Source: Ruminococcaceae bacterium UBA5408
GTDB lineage: Bacteria > Bacillota > Clostridia > Oscillospirales > Acutalibacteraceae
Assembly (NCBI GenBank): GCA_002407645.1
Contig: DHNU01000008.1
Location: 12,886 to 25,698, forward strand
Length of the DNA stretch: 12,813 nt
Reading direction: 5' to 3'
A program made the translations under genes and the position numbers. The notes below the pieces were generated by a model that saw nothing but the letters and a program-made list of their open reading frames with translations, did not search any database and was not told the origin of the DNA. Positions 1 to 7,022 of the stretch are shown piece by piece. Each line of letters opens with the position of its first letter. Within the stretch, counting starts at the first letter, position 1.

Positions 1-518
1 CTGACATCATTATCGCCTGTAATATTTTTTATAAGCTGCTGTGTTATTGTGGAACCGCCATAACTGCTGCCTTTTGAAAAAAGAGTAACCACAGCACCTG
101 AAGTACGTTTCCAGTCAACGCCGTTATGTTCCCAATAGCGTTTGTCTTCAATTGATACTATGGCATCTTTCATATATTTGGGTATTTTGTCGTAATCAAC
201 CCAAATTCGGTTTTCGTTGCTGTACAAGCTTTGATATTTAACCGGATGCGCGCTGTCATCATTTGGACCGTTTACATAAATAAAGCTTGTATAGTTGAGC
301 TGAAGCTTGTGCAAGTCATAATCAATTGCTTCATTTTTAATACTCATTATGAATGAAATTAAAGAAACAAACACAATTACTCCGGTGATAAATATTATAG
401 TTAATAACGTTAAAAAGAACTTTCCGATTGTTTTTCTAAATAACTTACCTGTGGTAGCCGTACCGTTATTTTTACTGTTTTTAGAACCAACATATTTGTT
501 TATATCGGTTTTTCTCAT
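1..518 (-). CDS. Class A penicillin-binding protein (PBP1A-like), N-terminal part, cut by window edge
   Basis: Peptidoglycan glycosyltransferase/transpeptidase anchored in the cytoplasmic membrane. Only the first 172 codons are inside the window. I translated them from the minus strand starting at the ATG at 516-518. A polar N-terminus (about residues 1-30) is followed by one membrane segment (about 33-59). The start of the GT51 glycosyltransferase domain then shows the family signature EDKRYWEHNGVD (124-135, with E124 as the expected catalytic glutamate) and GGSTITQQLIKN (154-165). The transpeptidase domain would lie beyond position 1. A GGGGGTGG ribosome binding site precedes the ATG at good spacing. 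The gene is divergent from the BofC-like gene at 605. Family assignment is firm; the exact PBP subtype cannot be decided from this fragment. Confidence 0.93.
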   Translation of the reverse strand, partial: MRKTDINKYVGSKNSKNNGTATTGKLFRKTIGKFFLTLLTIIFITGVIVFVSLISFIMSIKNEAIDYDLHKLQLNYTSFIYVNGPNDDSAHPVKYQSLYSNENRIWVDYDKIPKYMKDAIVSIEDKRYWEHNGVDWKRTSGAVVTLFSKGSSYGGSTITQQLIKNITGDNDV

Positions 519-544
519 CGGGTACCACCCCCTAATTGAAATTT

Positions 545-553
545 ATTGTAGCA
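545..553 (-). promoter_or_regulatory. Probable extended -10 promoter of the PBP gene
   Basis: Read on the minus strand this is TGCTACAAT, a TGN-extended -10 element. Transcription would start near 538 and leave a leader of about 20 nt before the ATG at 518. I see no convincing -35 hexamer at 17-18 nt, which is compatible with an extended -10 promoter but keeps confidence moderate. Confidence 0.4.
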
Positions 554-591
554 AATTGAATATTTTTCCATTTTTTTCAAATAATATGAAT

Positions 592-597
592 GAGGTG
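592..597 (+). promoter_or_regulatory. Ribosome binding site fixing the TTG start of the BofC-like gene
   Basis: GAGGTG lies 7 nt before the TTG at 605-607. The next codons give the positively charged N-terminus followed by a membrane helix, as expected for an anchored protein, so the non-ATG start is well supported. Confidence 0.65.
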
Positions 598-604
598 ATA
601 TCGT

Positions 605-988
605 TTGAAAAAGGAATGGACTGTAATATTGAGTACCTGTGTAATAGTTCTTATACTTCTATTAATACAAATTCCCATAAGGTTAAGAAATAATACTAAT
701 GTTCCCCAACCTTCGAGTTCAAATGTATTAAGTAATTCTACCGCAAATGAAACTTCAAGTCAAGAAACCAGTGGAATTATAACAATGGCAAGTAAAATAG
801 ACAAATACATCGTAAAAGAGTATAACGGACGTATAGGTTTATTCTATAATGATGAAACCAAACCCAGGGAAGTTTACGATTCGGATGTCTCAACACTTCC
901 TGAAAAAGATCAGGAAGAATTAAAAAAAGGTATAGTAATTAAAGATAGAAATTCTGTACACAAAATAATTGAAGACTATGGAAGCTAA
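605..988 (+). CDS. Membrane-anchored BofC C-terminal-domain protein
   Basis: A 127-residue protein with an N-terminal membrane anchor (about residues 6-24), a Ser/Thr/Asn-rich linker (about 30-62) and a C-terminal domain (about 65-127). The domain contains YIVKEYNGRIGLF and VSTLPEKDQEELKKGI, the pattern I recognise from the BofC C-terminal domain. In Bacillus subtilis BofC restrains SpoIVB signalling from the forespore to sigma-K; whether this shorter protein does so is not known. The N-terminal BofC domain is absent. The start is TTG at 605, chosen because GAGGTG sits at 592-597 with 7-nt spacing and no nearer ATG fits. It is divergent from the PBP gene and lies upstream of udk in the same direction. 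The predicted location is outside the cytoplasmic membrane, or in the forespore intermembrane space if the protein is sporulation-specific. Confidence 0.75.
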   Translation: MKKEWTVILSTCVIVLILLLIQIPIRLRNNTNVPQPSSSNVLSNSTANETSSQETSGIITMASKIDKYIVKEYNGRIGLFYNDETKPREVYDSDVSTLPEKDQEELKKGIVIKDRNSVHKIIEDYGS

Positions 989-1031
989 TCATCTTTTTAC
1001 TTTAATTAAGCATTGTGAAAGAATGATTTTT

Positions 1032-1077
1032 TGTACATTTTATGATATAATTCAAAGAAAATATTATAAAATGTACA
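1032..1077. repeat. 17-bp inverted repeat in the udk leader (operator-like or RNA hairpin)
   Basis: The left arm at 1032-1048 (TGTACATTTTATGATAT) pairs with the right arm at 1061-1077 (ATATTATAAAATGTACA) over all 17 positions; the only non-Watson-Crick pair is one G-T at 1044/1065. The spacer is 12 nt. The left arm overlaps the -10 element and the last base of the right arm is the first base of the AGGAGG ribosome binding site. No U-tract follows, so this is not an ordinary terminator. Confidence 0.8.
1043..1051 (+). promoter_or_regulatory. udk: Probable extended -10 promoter of udk
   Basis: TGATATAAT, that is a perfect TATAAT at 1046-1051 preceded by TGA, fits an extended -10 element. Transcription would start near 1058, giving a leader of about 30 nt. 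No good -35 hexamer is visible at the right distance. The element lies inside the left arm and spacer of the 1032-1077 inverted repeat. Confidence 0.45.
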
Positions 1078-1087
1078 GGAGGCAGCT

Positions 1088-1714
1088 ATGGCATTTTCGC
1101 CAATTGTAATCGGTGTAGCCGGCGGCACCGGTTCAGGCAAAACTACGCTCGCAACAAAAATAAAACAGGAAATTGCAGATGACGCTGTCATTTTATCTCA
1201 TGATTTTTATTATAGAGCTAACGCCGACATTCCATTTGAAGAACGAAAAAAATTAAACTACGATCATCCCAACGCTTTTGAAACTGAATTGCTAATTAAA
1301 GACATTAAAAAGTTAAAAATGGGACTTGCTATCGACCATCCCCAGTACTCGTTTGTTACCCATACGCGTTCAAAACAAACGGTACATATAGAACCCACCA
1401 GTGTAATAATTGTTGAAGGAATTCTAATATTTGAAAATAAGCAGCTTTTGGATTTAATGGATATAAAAGTATTTGTTGATGCAGATATACGTCTGATAAG
1501 GAGAATTATGCGTGACGTAAAAGACCGCGGCAGAAGTTTGGACTCTGTTATAGAACAATATATAAGCACTGTAAAACCCATGCATGAACAATTTGTTGAA
1601 CCAAGTAAAAAATATGCTGATATCATTATCCCTCAGGGAGGAAAAAATTTAGTAGCCCAACATATGCTTGTCGATAGAATTAATGCGCTTATTCAAAAAA
1701 GTCAAAATATCTAA
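1088..1714 (+). CDS. udk: Uridine kinase (uridine/cytidine kinase)
   Basis: Cytosolic pyrimidine-salvage enzyme that phosphorylates uridine and cytidine to UMP and CMP with a nucleoside triphosphate. The 208-residue length is usual for bacterial Udk. A Walker A loop GGTGSGKTT lies at residues 12-20. SHDFYYR (37-43) carries the expected catalytic aspartate D39. YDHPNAF (58-64) is the nucleoside-site motif. IIVEGILIFEN near residue 110 and the arginine-rich lid (RRIMRDVKDRGR, about 138-149) complete the family pattern. The ATG is preceded by AGGAGG at 1077-1082. The gene is a probable single cistron: its own extended -10 element lies upstream and a strong terminator follows at once. The large inverted repeat over its promoter suggests it is regulated. 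Confidence 0.95.
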   Translation: MAFSPIVIGVAGGTGSGKTTLATKIKQEIADDAVILSHDFYYRANADIPFEERKKLNYDHPNAFETELLIKDIKKLKMGLAIDHPQYSFVTHTRSKQTVHIEPTSVIIVEGILIFENKQLLDLMDIKVFVDADIRLIRRIMRDVKDRGRSLDSVIEQYISTVKPMHEQFVEPSKKYADIIIPQGGKNLVAQHMLVDRINALIQKSQNI

Positions 1715-1747
1715 AAAATGCTCCGCTAATACTGCGGAGCATTTTTT
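1713..1747. terminator. Bidirectional intrinsic terminator between udk and the polysaccharide operon
   Basis: A 14-bp perfect stem (AAAAAATGCTCCGC at 1713-1726 with its complement at 1734-1747) closes a 7-nt loop. The GC-rich core ATGCTCCGC is flanked by A-runs on one side and T-runs on the other, so it can end transcription from both the plus-strand udk and the convergent minus-strand operon that finishes at 1754. Confidence 0.9.
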
Positions 1748-1753
1748 AATAAA

Positions 1754-3013
1754 TCAAACATTCGTAGTAACAAATCCTATTATATTGCCTCCGGCAGTTT
1801 CAAGGCGGCTGTATGAATCTTTAAAATCCTGATAAGGTGTAGAACCGTATTTTGCAACCATAATAACCGAACCAAAAAGTCTTGCAATGTTGTCAGCATC
1901 CGGATATGATACTTCCGACTGTGCATGAACTACCACATAATCATATTTTTGAGAAAGTTCATTAAACATTTTTGCAAATTCATCAGAAAACAATAAATCC
2001 GAAGCATCCTTATCTTTGCTTATACCGGTAATTACGCTTAAACCATTTATGCTTGTTTTGGAAATAGCCTGTTCTGCGGTACAAGAACCGTTTAATACCT
2101 CGCTCAAGTCACAATTGACTTTTACATTAAGTTTTTCTGCCACTTGGTTCGTACGCAAATCCGCATCTATAAGAAGTACTTCCTTCCCGCTGTCGGCAAC
2201 TGAACCTGCAAGTCCGATTGAAGTTGAAAGTGCTCCGTTATCTTTACATACATCTGTAACAAGTATGCTGTTTTTACCTAAAGTTTTGTTTATCACTGCC
2301 GCACGCAGTTTGCGCATGCTGTTTTGATAACTTCCTTTTTTATCTTTAAGGGGCAGAGTTCCGAGAAGTGCAAGGTTCATGGCTTCGCTTACATAACGGC
2401 TGTTTTTGATAGTTTTATCAGCTAATGTAGCAATAATACCATAACACAAGCAAATAATAAGTCCGACAATTACACCTAAAATGCCCGATTTAAGCATTGT
2501 GGTTTTGTTGGATTGCGGCTCAACGGGAATTCCTTTGTCAGTTATAATTGCTGATAATGTAGGAGAAGGAAAGTTGTCTTTTAGCTGATTAGAAAGAATT
2601 TCTGCAGCTGTGTTAGATACTTTATTAGTGATTTCAGGTTCTGTACAGCTTGCGGTTAACTTAATAACAGGTGCATTATTTAGCTGTTCTGCTTCAATCG
2701 AAGTAATTTTCTTTTCATCAACTCCGAGCTTTTCAGCCGTTTGTGTAATAAGACTTTTGTCTGATGCAATTGCAACACCTGTTTGTACCCTGCTGTATAA
2801 AATATTGGTAAACTGCAAACGGTAGTCAGTGTCTGAATTCTCAGGTATTTCACATGATATTACTATAGTTGTATCGGCAGAATATTGGTGATGTACAAAT
2901 TTTAACGGAATTAAGCCGAATACTATTGCAAAAGCAGCTAATATAAGGATAAATTTAACAATACGTGCTTTAAAGTAGTCGACTATTTCCGAAAAGCTTA
3001 CAAAAAGTTCCAT
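1754..3013 (-). CDS. Wzz-type polysaccharide co-polymerase fused to a degenerate BY-kinase domain (probable pseudokinase)
   Basis: A 419-residue membrane protein of the polysaccharide co-polymerase / bacterial tyrosine kinase class (CpsC plus CpsD in one chain), expected to govern chain length or export. Membrane segments lie at about 19-37 and 175-197 and enclose the extracytoplasmic Wzz-type domain; the second ends the Wzz part before a cytoplasmic ATPase-like domain (about 228-419). Walker A' is intact (VLLIDADLR, 279-287). The expected Walker A loop reads VCKDNGALST (255-264), with no GxGK[ST] and no lysine. The Walker B strand reads YDYVVVHAQ (357-365), with histidine where the family has aspartate. 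No C-terminal tyrosine cluster is present. I infer a catalytically dead scaffold. It is the last gene of the operon, 14 nt after the preceding gene, with a GGAGGT ribosome binding site. The fusion class is clear; the loss of activity is inferred from sequence. Confidence 0.85.
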   Translation of the reverse strand: MELFVSFSEIVDYFKARIVKFILILAAFAIVFGLIPLKFVHHQYSADTTIVISCEIPENSDTDYRLQFTNILYSRVQTGVAIASDKSLITQTAEKLGVDEKKITSIEAEQLNNAPVIKLTASCTEPEITNKVSNTAAEILSNQLKDNFPSPTLSAIITDKGIPVEPQSNKTTMLKSGILGVIVGLIICLCYGIIATLADKTIKNSRYVSEAMNLALLGTLPLKDKKGSYQNSMRKLRAAVINKTLGKNSILVTDVCKDNGALSTSIGLAGSVADSGKEVLLIDADLRTNQVAEKLNVKVNCDLSEVLNGSCTAEQAISKTSINGLSVITGISKDKDASDLLFSDEFAKMFNELSQKYDYVVVHAQSEVSYPDADNIARLFGSVIMVAKYGSTPYQDFKDSYSRLETAGGNIIGFVTTNV

Positions 3014-3027
3014 TGGTTGACCTCCAA

Positions 3028-4212
3028 TTAATTTCTGTTTAATATGTCAATTCCTGCAAAAACAAGTATGTTATTCATAATCGTTTTCCAGTCATAATTT
3101 TCTTCGGCAAAAATACGTTCATTTTTAGCAATATTCGGATTTTTTCGGCAGTTCTGAACAAAATCAACAACAGTGTTAATATCAACCGGTGTTTCATCAT
3201 TGGGAATTCTTAGTGCAAATTTAGTAGAATCGTTTAATTTAGCGTCCTCATAAGCATAAATAAAAGGAAGAGCCGCCGCACAATATTCCCTTGCTTTAAG
3301 AGAAGAACAAAAATTTAGTCCTCTGCGGTAACAGCCGAGTGTAGAAGCTCCGACATCCACTGTTTTATAAATATCTGAAAGTTCTTTTCCTTTTTTAAAC
3401 CCGCAGAATGTAACATCGTCTTTCAGTCCCAGTTTTTCAACATTTTTTTTAAACTCCGGCATTTCTGTTTTATCGCCGCCGACAAGTACAAACCTAATTT
3501 TAGGCATATCATCGGAACTGCTTTTTTTGTATATGCTCATTCCTTCTAAAATCCTATCATAGCCTTGCCACCAAAGAGTGCCGGCAACACCGAGTATAGA
3601 TATATCTTTATTTATATCCGTACATTGCTTAACTGGCTCTATTCTGTCTATATTTATTCCGTTATCACCATTCATTGATTTTACACCGAAAAAGTAATCC
3701 GCTTTGTTTCCGTACAGTACAACGGCATCTACATATTTCTTCAGCGATAGTCCCGAAAGTCTGTCTATTAAAGCCGTGACCGTTACCTTTGCGGCTGTAA
3801 CTGCTTTATTTTTAATGGTTTTAGCATATTTTACATTCCTTATATAATCTGTTAAATAGGGATAATTCGGTATTTCCACAATGATTTTTTTTACTTTATT
3901 TAAACGTGCAGTTTTACATATATCTATAAAGTCAAAACTTATACGGTCAAGTCTCAAGTAAAGAACATCAAATTCATTTTCCTCTAAATAATGATTTGCT
4001 ATGTTTGTAAGCTGTTTCATTATTCCTTTTGATGAATTGAAATGCTTTGTAAAATTTGCTGCTCCCAAAAATTTGAATTCGTCTTTTTCCCACATTGTAT
4101 ATGTTACTTGAAACCCTAATTTTTCAAGAGCGCTGACTTGCCCCTCAATTTTATTTTTTACACCCATATAAAGCGGTGCATCTTCCTGAAAAGTGAGATA
4201 CATCAGTTTCAT
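3028..4212 (-). CDS. GT-B fold glycosyltransferase (GT4-like) with SLKxREY motif
   Basis: Probable cytosolic glycosyltransferase, 394 residues, adding one sugar of the exopolysaccharide repeat; donor and acceptor are unknown. The C-terminal nucleotide-sugar half has the GT-B pattern: ILGVAGTLWWQGYDRILEG (206-224), FVLVGGD (241-247), VTFCGFKKGKELSDIY (267-282) and SSLKAREYCAAALPF (303-317). The last replaces the usual ExxxxxxxE motif of GT4 enzymes and keeps only the second glutamate (E309). I have seen this SLKxxEY variant in Clostridia glycosyltransferases. The start codon overlaps the stop of the upstream glycosyltransferase as ATGA (4209-4212) and an AAGGAGAT site precedes it, so translation is coupled. 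No membrane segment is obvious. Confidence 0.82.
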   Translation of the reverse strand: MKLMYLTFQEDAPLYMGVKNKIEGQVSALEKLGFQVTYTMWEKDEFKFLGAANFTKHFNSSKGIMKQLTNIANHYLEENEFDVLYLRLDRISFDFIDICKTARLNKVKKIIVEIPNYPYLTDYIRNVKYAKTIKNKAVTAAKVTVTALIDRLSGLSLKKYVDAVVLYGNKADYFFGVKSMNGDNGINIDRIEPVKQCTDINKDISILGVAGTLWWQGYDRILEGMSIYKKSSSDDMPKIRFVLVGGDKTEMPEFKKNVEKLGLKDDVTFCGFKKGKELSDIYKTVDVGASTLGCYRRGLNFCSSLKAREYCAAALPFIYAYEDAKLNDSTKFALRIPNDETPVDINTVVDFVQNCRKNPNIAKNERIFAEENYDWKTIMNNILVFAGIDILNRN

Positions 4213-5429
4213 TGACTTATCTCCTTATAAAATTCCTTATAATTATCGGCTGCATTAAATTTTTCAGCCCAAATTTTGCGTGAATTTTCGCAAAGTTTAT
4301 TATATTTCTCTTCTGAAAGTTGATTTATTAAATTTAATTTTGACAGTAAATCTTGTGAGCTCATATTGACGTCAAGCAGATATCCGTTTTTCCCATCATA
4401 AACTGCTTCCCCTGTACCCCCGGCATTAGTTGCAATAACAGGTATCCCAAAAGAACCGGCTTCCATAATTGAAACAGGTAATCCTTCGCTTGAACTTACA
4501 TTTATAAAAGTTGTAATATCATTATCTTTATAATATTTCATAATATCTTCATTACTCATTTGCCCTTTAAACTCTGCTTTAACACAAGTCGGCAAATTTA
4601 AAGTACTATTACGAATTTCATCCATAAGTGGGCCTGAACCAATATGAGTCCATAAGATTGGAAAATCCACAAGTTTAAGCGCCTCAACTATTAAATTAAG
4701 ACGTTTAACGGGAACCATAAAAGAACAGGTAACAATATGAAAACCGTTTTTTCTATTTCCATATTTAATTCCATGGTCAGCCGTACCCAAAAATGCGGGT
4801 ATGATTTTATTTGAATACTTCGGATATTGCTTTTTTATATAATCCGCTCCGGAAGCCGAGCAAGGGCGTACGCTGTCAATATTCTCAAGTATAAATTTCC
4901 TCATCGGAATGTAATTGTGCTTGGCGAATTCCGAATAAATATCAAAACGATGTGCACGGGAAACCTGAAGTACTTTTATTCCCCTGCGTCTTAAGTTTTC
5001 CGCAAGCAATACCCCTGATGCTGCCGCATCATAAAGCCAATAGCTGTAAATTGTCACTTCGTCCGCTGAATCCAAATCCTTAATTTTTAAAAGCTCTCTA
5101 TAAATTTCAAATGCCCGTTTCATAAAATAAATCATCTCATGGGCTTTTGTTAAACCATATGAATCGGATTTCATGACATTGGACATTTCATCCAATATAT
5201 AGGGCTTGCTTAAAAGGGATATATATTCTTTTCTTCCTTTATCGACCGTTTTTAAAGGAATACAGGTTATAAAATCAGGAAGTTTTTTAGTAACAACGGA
5301 ATCTTTCTTCAAATTACACGGACAAATAAGCACTTTGTCAAATCCGTTTATATAGTTTACCTCATTGAGTAAAAATTCTTCGCCGTTATCATATGGAAAA
5401 GAAGTTGTAAGCAATATCAGTAATTTCAT
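4209..5429 (-). CDS. GT4 family glycosyltransferase
   Basis: Cytosolic retaining glycosyltransferase, 406 residues, probably extending the lipid-linked polysaccharide repeat. The N-terminal acceptor half begins with LLILLTTSFPYDNGEEFL. The C-terminal GT4 donor half contains CSFMVPVKRLNLIVEAL (235-251), HIGSGP (262-267) and the canonical GT4 signature SSSEGLPVSIMEAGSFGIPV (312-331), with E315 and E323 forming EX7E and contacting the nucleotide sugar in known members. It is followed by ATNAGGTGEAV. The sugar specificity cannot be told from sequence. The ATG overlaps the stop of the polymerase gene as ATGA (5426-5429) and has a strong GGAGGAAC ribosome binding site, so these genes are tightly coupled. 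Confidence 0.9.
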   Translation of the reverse strand: MKLLILLTTSFPYDNGEEFLLNEVNYINGFDKVLICPCNLKKDSVVTKKLPDFITCIPLKTVDKGRKEYISLLSKPYILDEMSNVMKSDSYGLTKAHEMIYFMKRAFEIYRELLKIKDLDSADEVTIYSYWLYDAAASGVLLAENLRRRGIKVLQVSRAHRFDIYSEFAKHNYIPMRKFILENIDSVRPCSASGADYIKKQYPKYSNKIIPAFLGTADHGIKYGNRKNGFHIVTCSFMVPVKRLNLIVEALKLVDFPILWTHIGSGPLMDEIRNSTLNLPTCVKAEFKGQMSNEDIMKYYKDNDITTFINVSSSEGLPVSIMEAGSFGIPVIATNAGGTGEAVYDGKNGYLLDVNMSSQDLLSKLNLINQLSEEKYNKLCENSRKIWAEKFNAADNYKEFYKEISQ

Positions 5430-6961
5430 ACTTGTTCCTCCAATACAACGTGTTTGTGAACTTCTTTATTATAAATGACATGCGTTCCCTTCGCTATAAA
5501 CAAAGCCGCAAGATAAATTGCAACAAAGAAGCATATATAAGTTATGTTAAATACTTCTGTTACCCACAACAAGGCAAAATCCCTTGGAATATATACAAAG
5601 CTCTTAATAGCAAGCAGTCCGCAGGTTATGACTACCCATGAGCGGGTAAGTAAAGACGAAAAGAAGCGGAATATAAGCCCAATAAATATGCTTACAACTA
5701 TAAGTCCGATAATTCCAAATGAAACATAGGATTCGGCAACGTAAGATGTTCCGAAACCTCCGCCCTCCAAATAGCGCTTTGGGTCAACCAAATAAGTTAA
5801 AACATGTGCAAAATTATGAGTTGTACTAACAAATTCCGGTGTTTGTACTTCAATAATAGGCTTTAACCCAAACAGTGTTCTTGTAATTACATTATTGTGT
5901 ACAAACATTTCAAAAGGATAAAATAAATATACATAAGAAGTCGCAGGATTAAATAAATTTATATTATTTACAGTCTGCATTATAACTCTGAAACTTGCTC
6001 CTTGTGAGTTCAGAAAACTAATAAGCGTTGCAAACAATCCCCGTGGCTTGTCCGTAATTCCCGCTCTGACAAAAGCTACGAGCTGTAATAAATACATAGC
6101 AATAATTCCAAAAAAACCTGTATATAAAACGGTGGATTTTTTTAGAATTCTTTTATCTTTGCTTAAAAGATTATCACGCATTACGAAATAAATCATAAGC
6201 ATGAGAGCTTCACAAACCAAAGTATTTCGTCTTCCTGTGAAAAGTGATGATAGCATATAAATTCCGTAAACCATAAGCGGCCATTTCATTTGCTTCCTCG
6301 TCGGAATAGTTGCAAGAAAAACTGCAAATGCCGGAACAAAGAACATTGACATACGGCTTACTATGCTCGGAATTTGAGTAGTATTTGTAAACGAATTAAG
6401 GTATCCGCCCCTTACGACAGCAATTGCAGATTGAAAAAGAATATATAAAAACGGAACTGAACTTATATACAGTACAATTTCACTTAATTTCCTTAAAATA
6501 GGCAGAATAGGATTTCTGCTGACCGAAGAAACTGTTGGGTTCAGACACTTTTCTTCCCGCTGTCTCCAAAAAATTCCTCCCAACTTATATGCAGCAAATA
6601 CAAATAAAAGGGAAACACCAACCAGCTGAAGTGCTTGAAACAATTTGGAAAAATTTTCAGCTTCCAATAAAAGCAGCAGTTTATCATGATGACCGAACCA
6701 AGTAACATAAACTCGACCCAAAAGAAGAATATTAAATGAAACTGCGAAAATAAATAATGCAAAGTCTCTGCGAATATTTGATAAAATACTACTGAAAATT
6801 GCTATATTAAGCATAATAATTGCCCAAAACATTATATCAACAGCTGTATTAAATGAGTTGCCGCCAAAAAGAGATATAACGTTTGCAAATACGCCCAACA
6901 ATATTGCAATTCCAAATAAAATTGTATTTCTTAGAAAATCTTTAGTTTTTATTTTTACCAT
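5426..6961 (-). CDS. Wzy-like oligosaccharide repeat-unit polymerase
   Basis: A 511-residue, very hydrophobic membrane protein with about 11-12 predicted helices and a large extracytoplasmic loop before the last helices. It resembles the O-antigen / capsule polymerase (Wzy) group that links repeat units outside the membrane. Supporting details are the arginine-containing SLFTGRRNTLVCEA segment at about residues 240-253 and the GGGFGTSYVAESYVSFGIIGL segment near residue 400, a glycine-rich run into an E-x-Y-x-x-FG-x-x-G pattern typical of these enzymes. Sequence identity within Wzy proteins is usually very low, so the call rests on topology, these motifs and the linked glycosyltransferases and Wzz-like protein. 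It is the first gene of the operon, with AAGGAAG about 10 nt before the ATG and its own promoter. An O-antigen ligase-type role is an alternative. Confidence 0.78.
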   Translation of the reverse strand: MVKIKTKDFLRNTILFGIAILLGVFANVISLFGGNSFNTAVDIMFWAIIMLNIAIFSSILSNIRRDFALFIFAVSFNILLLGRVYVTWFGHHDKLLLLLEAENFSKLFQALQLVGVSLLFVFAAYKLGGIFWRQREEKCLNPTVSSVSRNPILPILRKLSEIVLYISSVPFLYILFQSAIAVVRGGYLNSFTNTTQIPSIVSRMSMFFVPAFAVFLATIPTRKQMKWPLMVYGIYMLSSLFTGRRNTLVCEALMLMIYFVMRDNLLSKDKRILKKSTVLYTGFFGIIAMYLLQLVAFVRAGITDKPRGLFATLISFLNSQGASFRVIMQTVNNINLFNPATSYVYLFYPFEMFVHNNVITRTLFGLKPIIEVQTPEFVSTTHNFAHVLTYLVDPKRYLEGGGFGTSYVAESYVSFGIIGLIVVSIFIGLIFRFFSSLLTRSWVVITCGLLAIKSFVYIPRDFALLWVTEVFNITYICFFVAIYLAALFIAKGTHVIYNKEVHKHVVLEEQV

Positions 6962-6991
6962 TTACACACTTCCTTAGCGTACTTGTGCCAT

Positions 6992-7021
6992 ATTATAACA
7001 TGATTTTCTCGTATTATCCAA
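6992..7021 (-). promoter_or_regulatory. Promoter of the polysaccharide operon
   Basis: On the minus strand TTGGAT (7016-7021) and a perfect TATAAT (6992-6997) are 18 nt apart, and the -10 is preceded by TGT, so it is also TG-extended. Transcription would start near 6985, about 24 nt before the polymerase ATG at 6961. The element lies directly after the rqcH stop codon and no terminator separates the two, so some readthrough from the rqcH operon is possible. Confidence 0.6.
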
Positions 7022-7022
7022 T

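Noticed and set aside
349..693. Plus-strand open frame of 114 codons
   Set aside because: It runs antisense through the start of the PBP gene and overlaps the better supported BofC-like gene; no ribosome binding site or recognisable domain.
2016..2327. Plus-strand open frame of 103 codons
   Set aside because: Antisense to the conserved ATPase-like domain of the Wzz fusion; no ribosome binding site.
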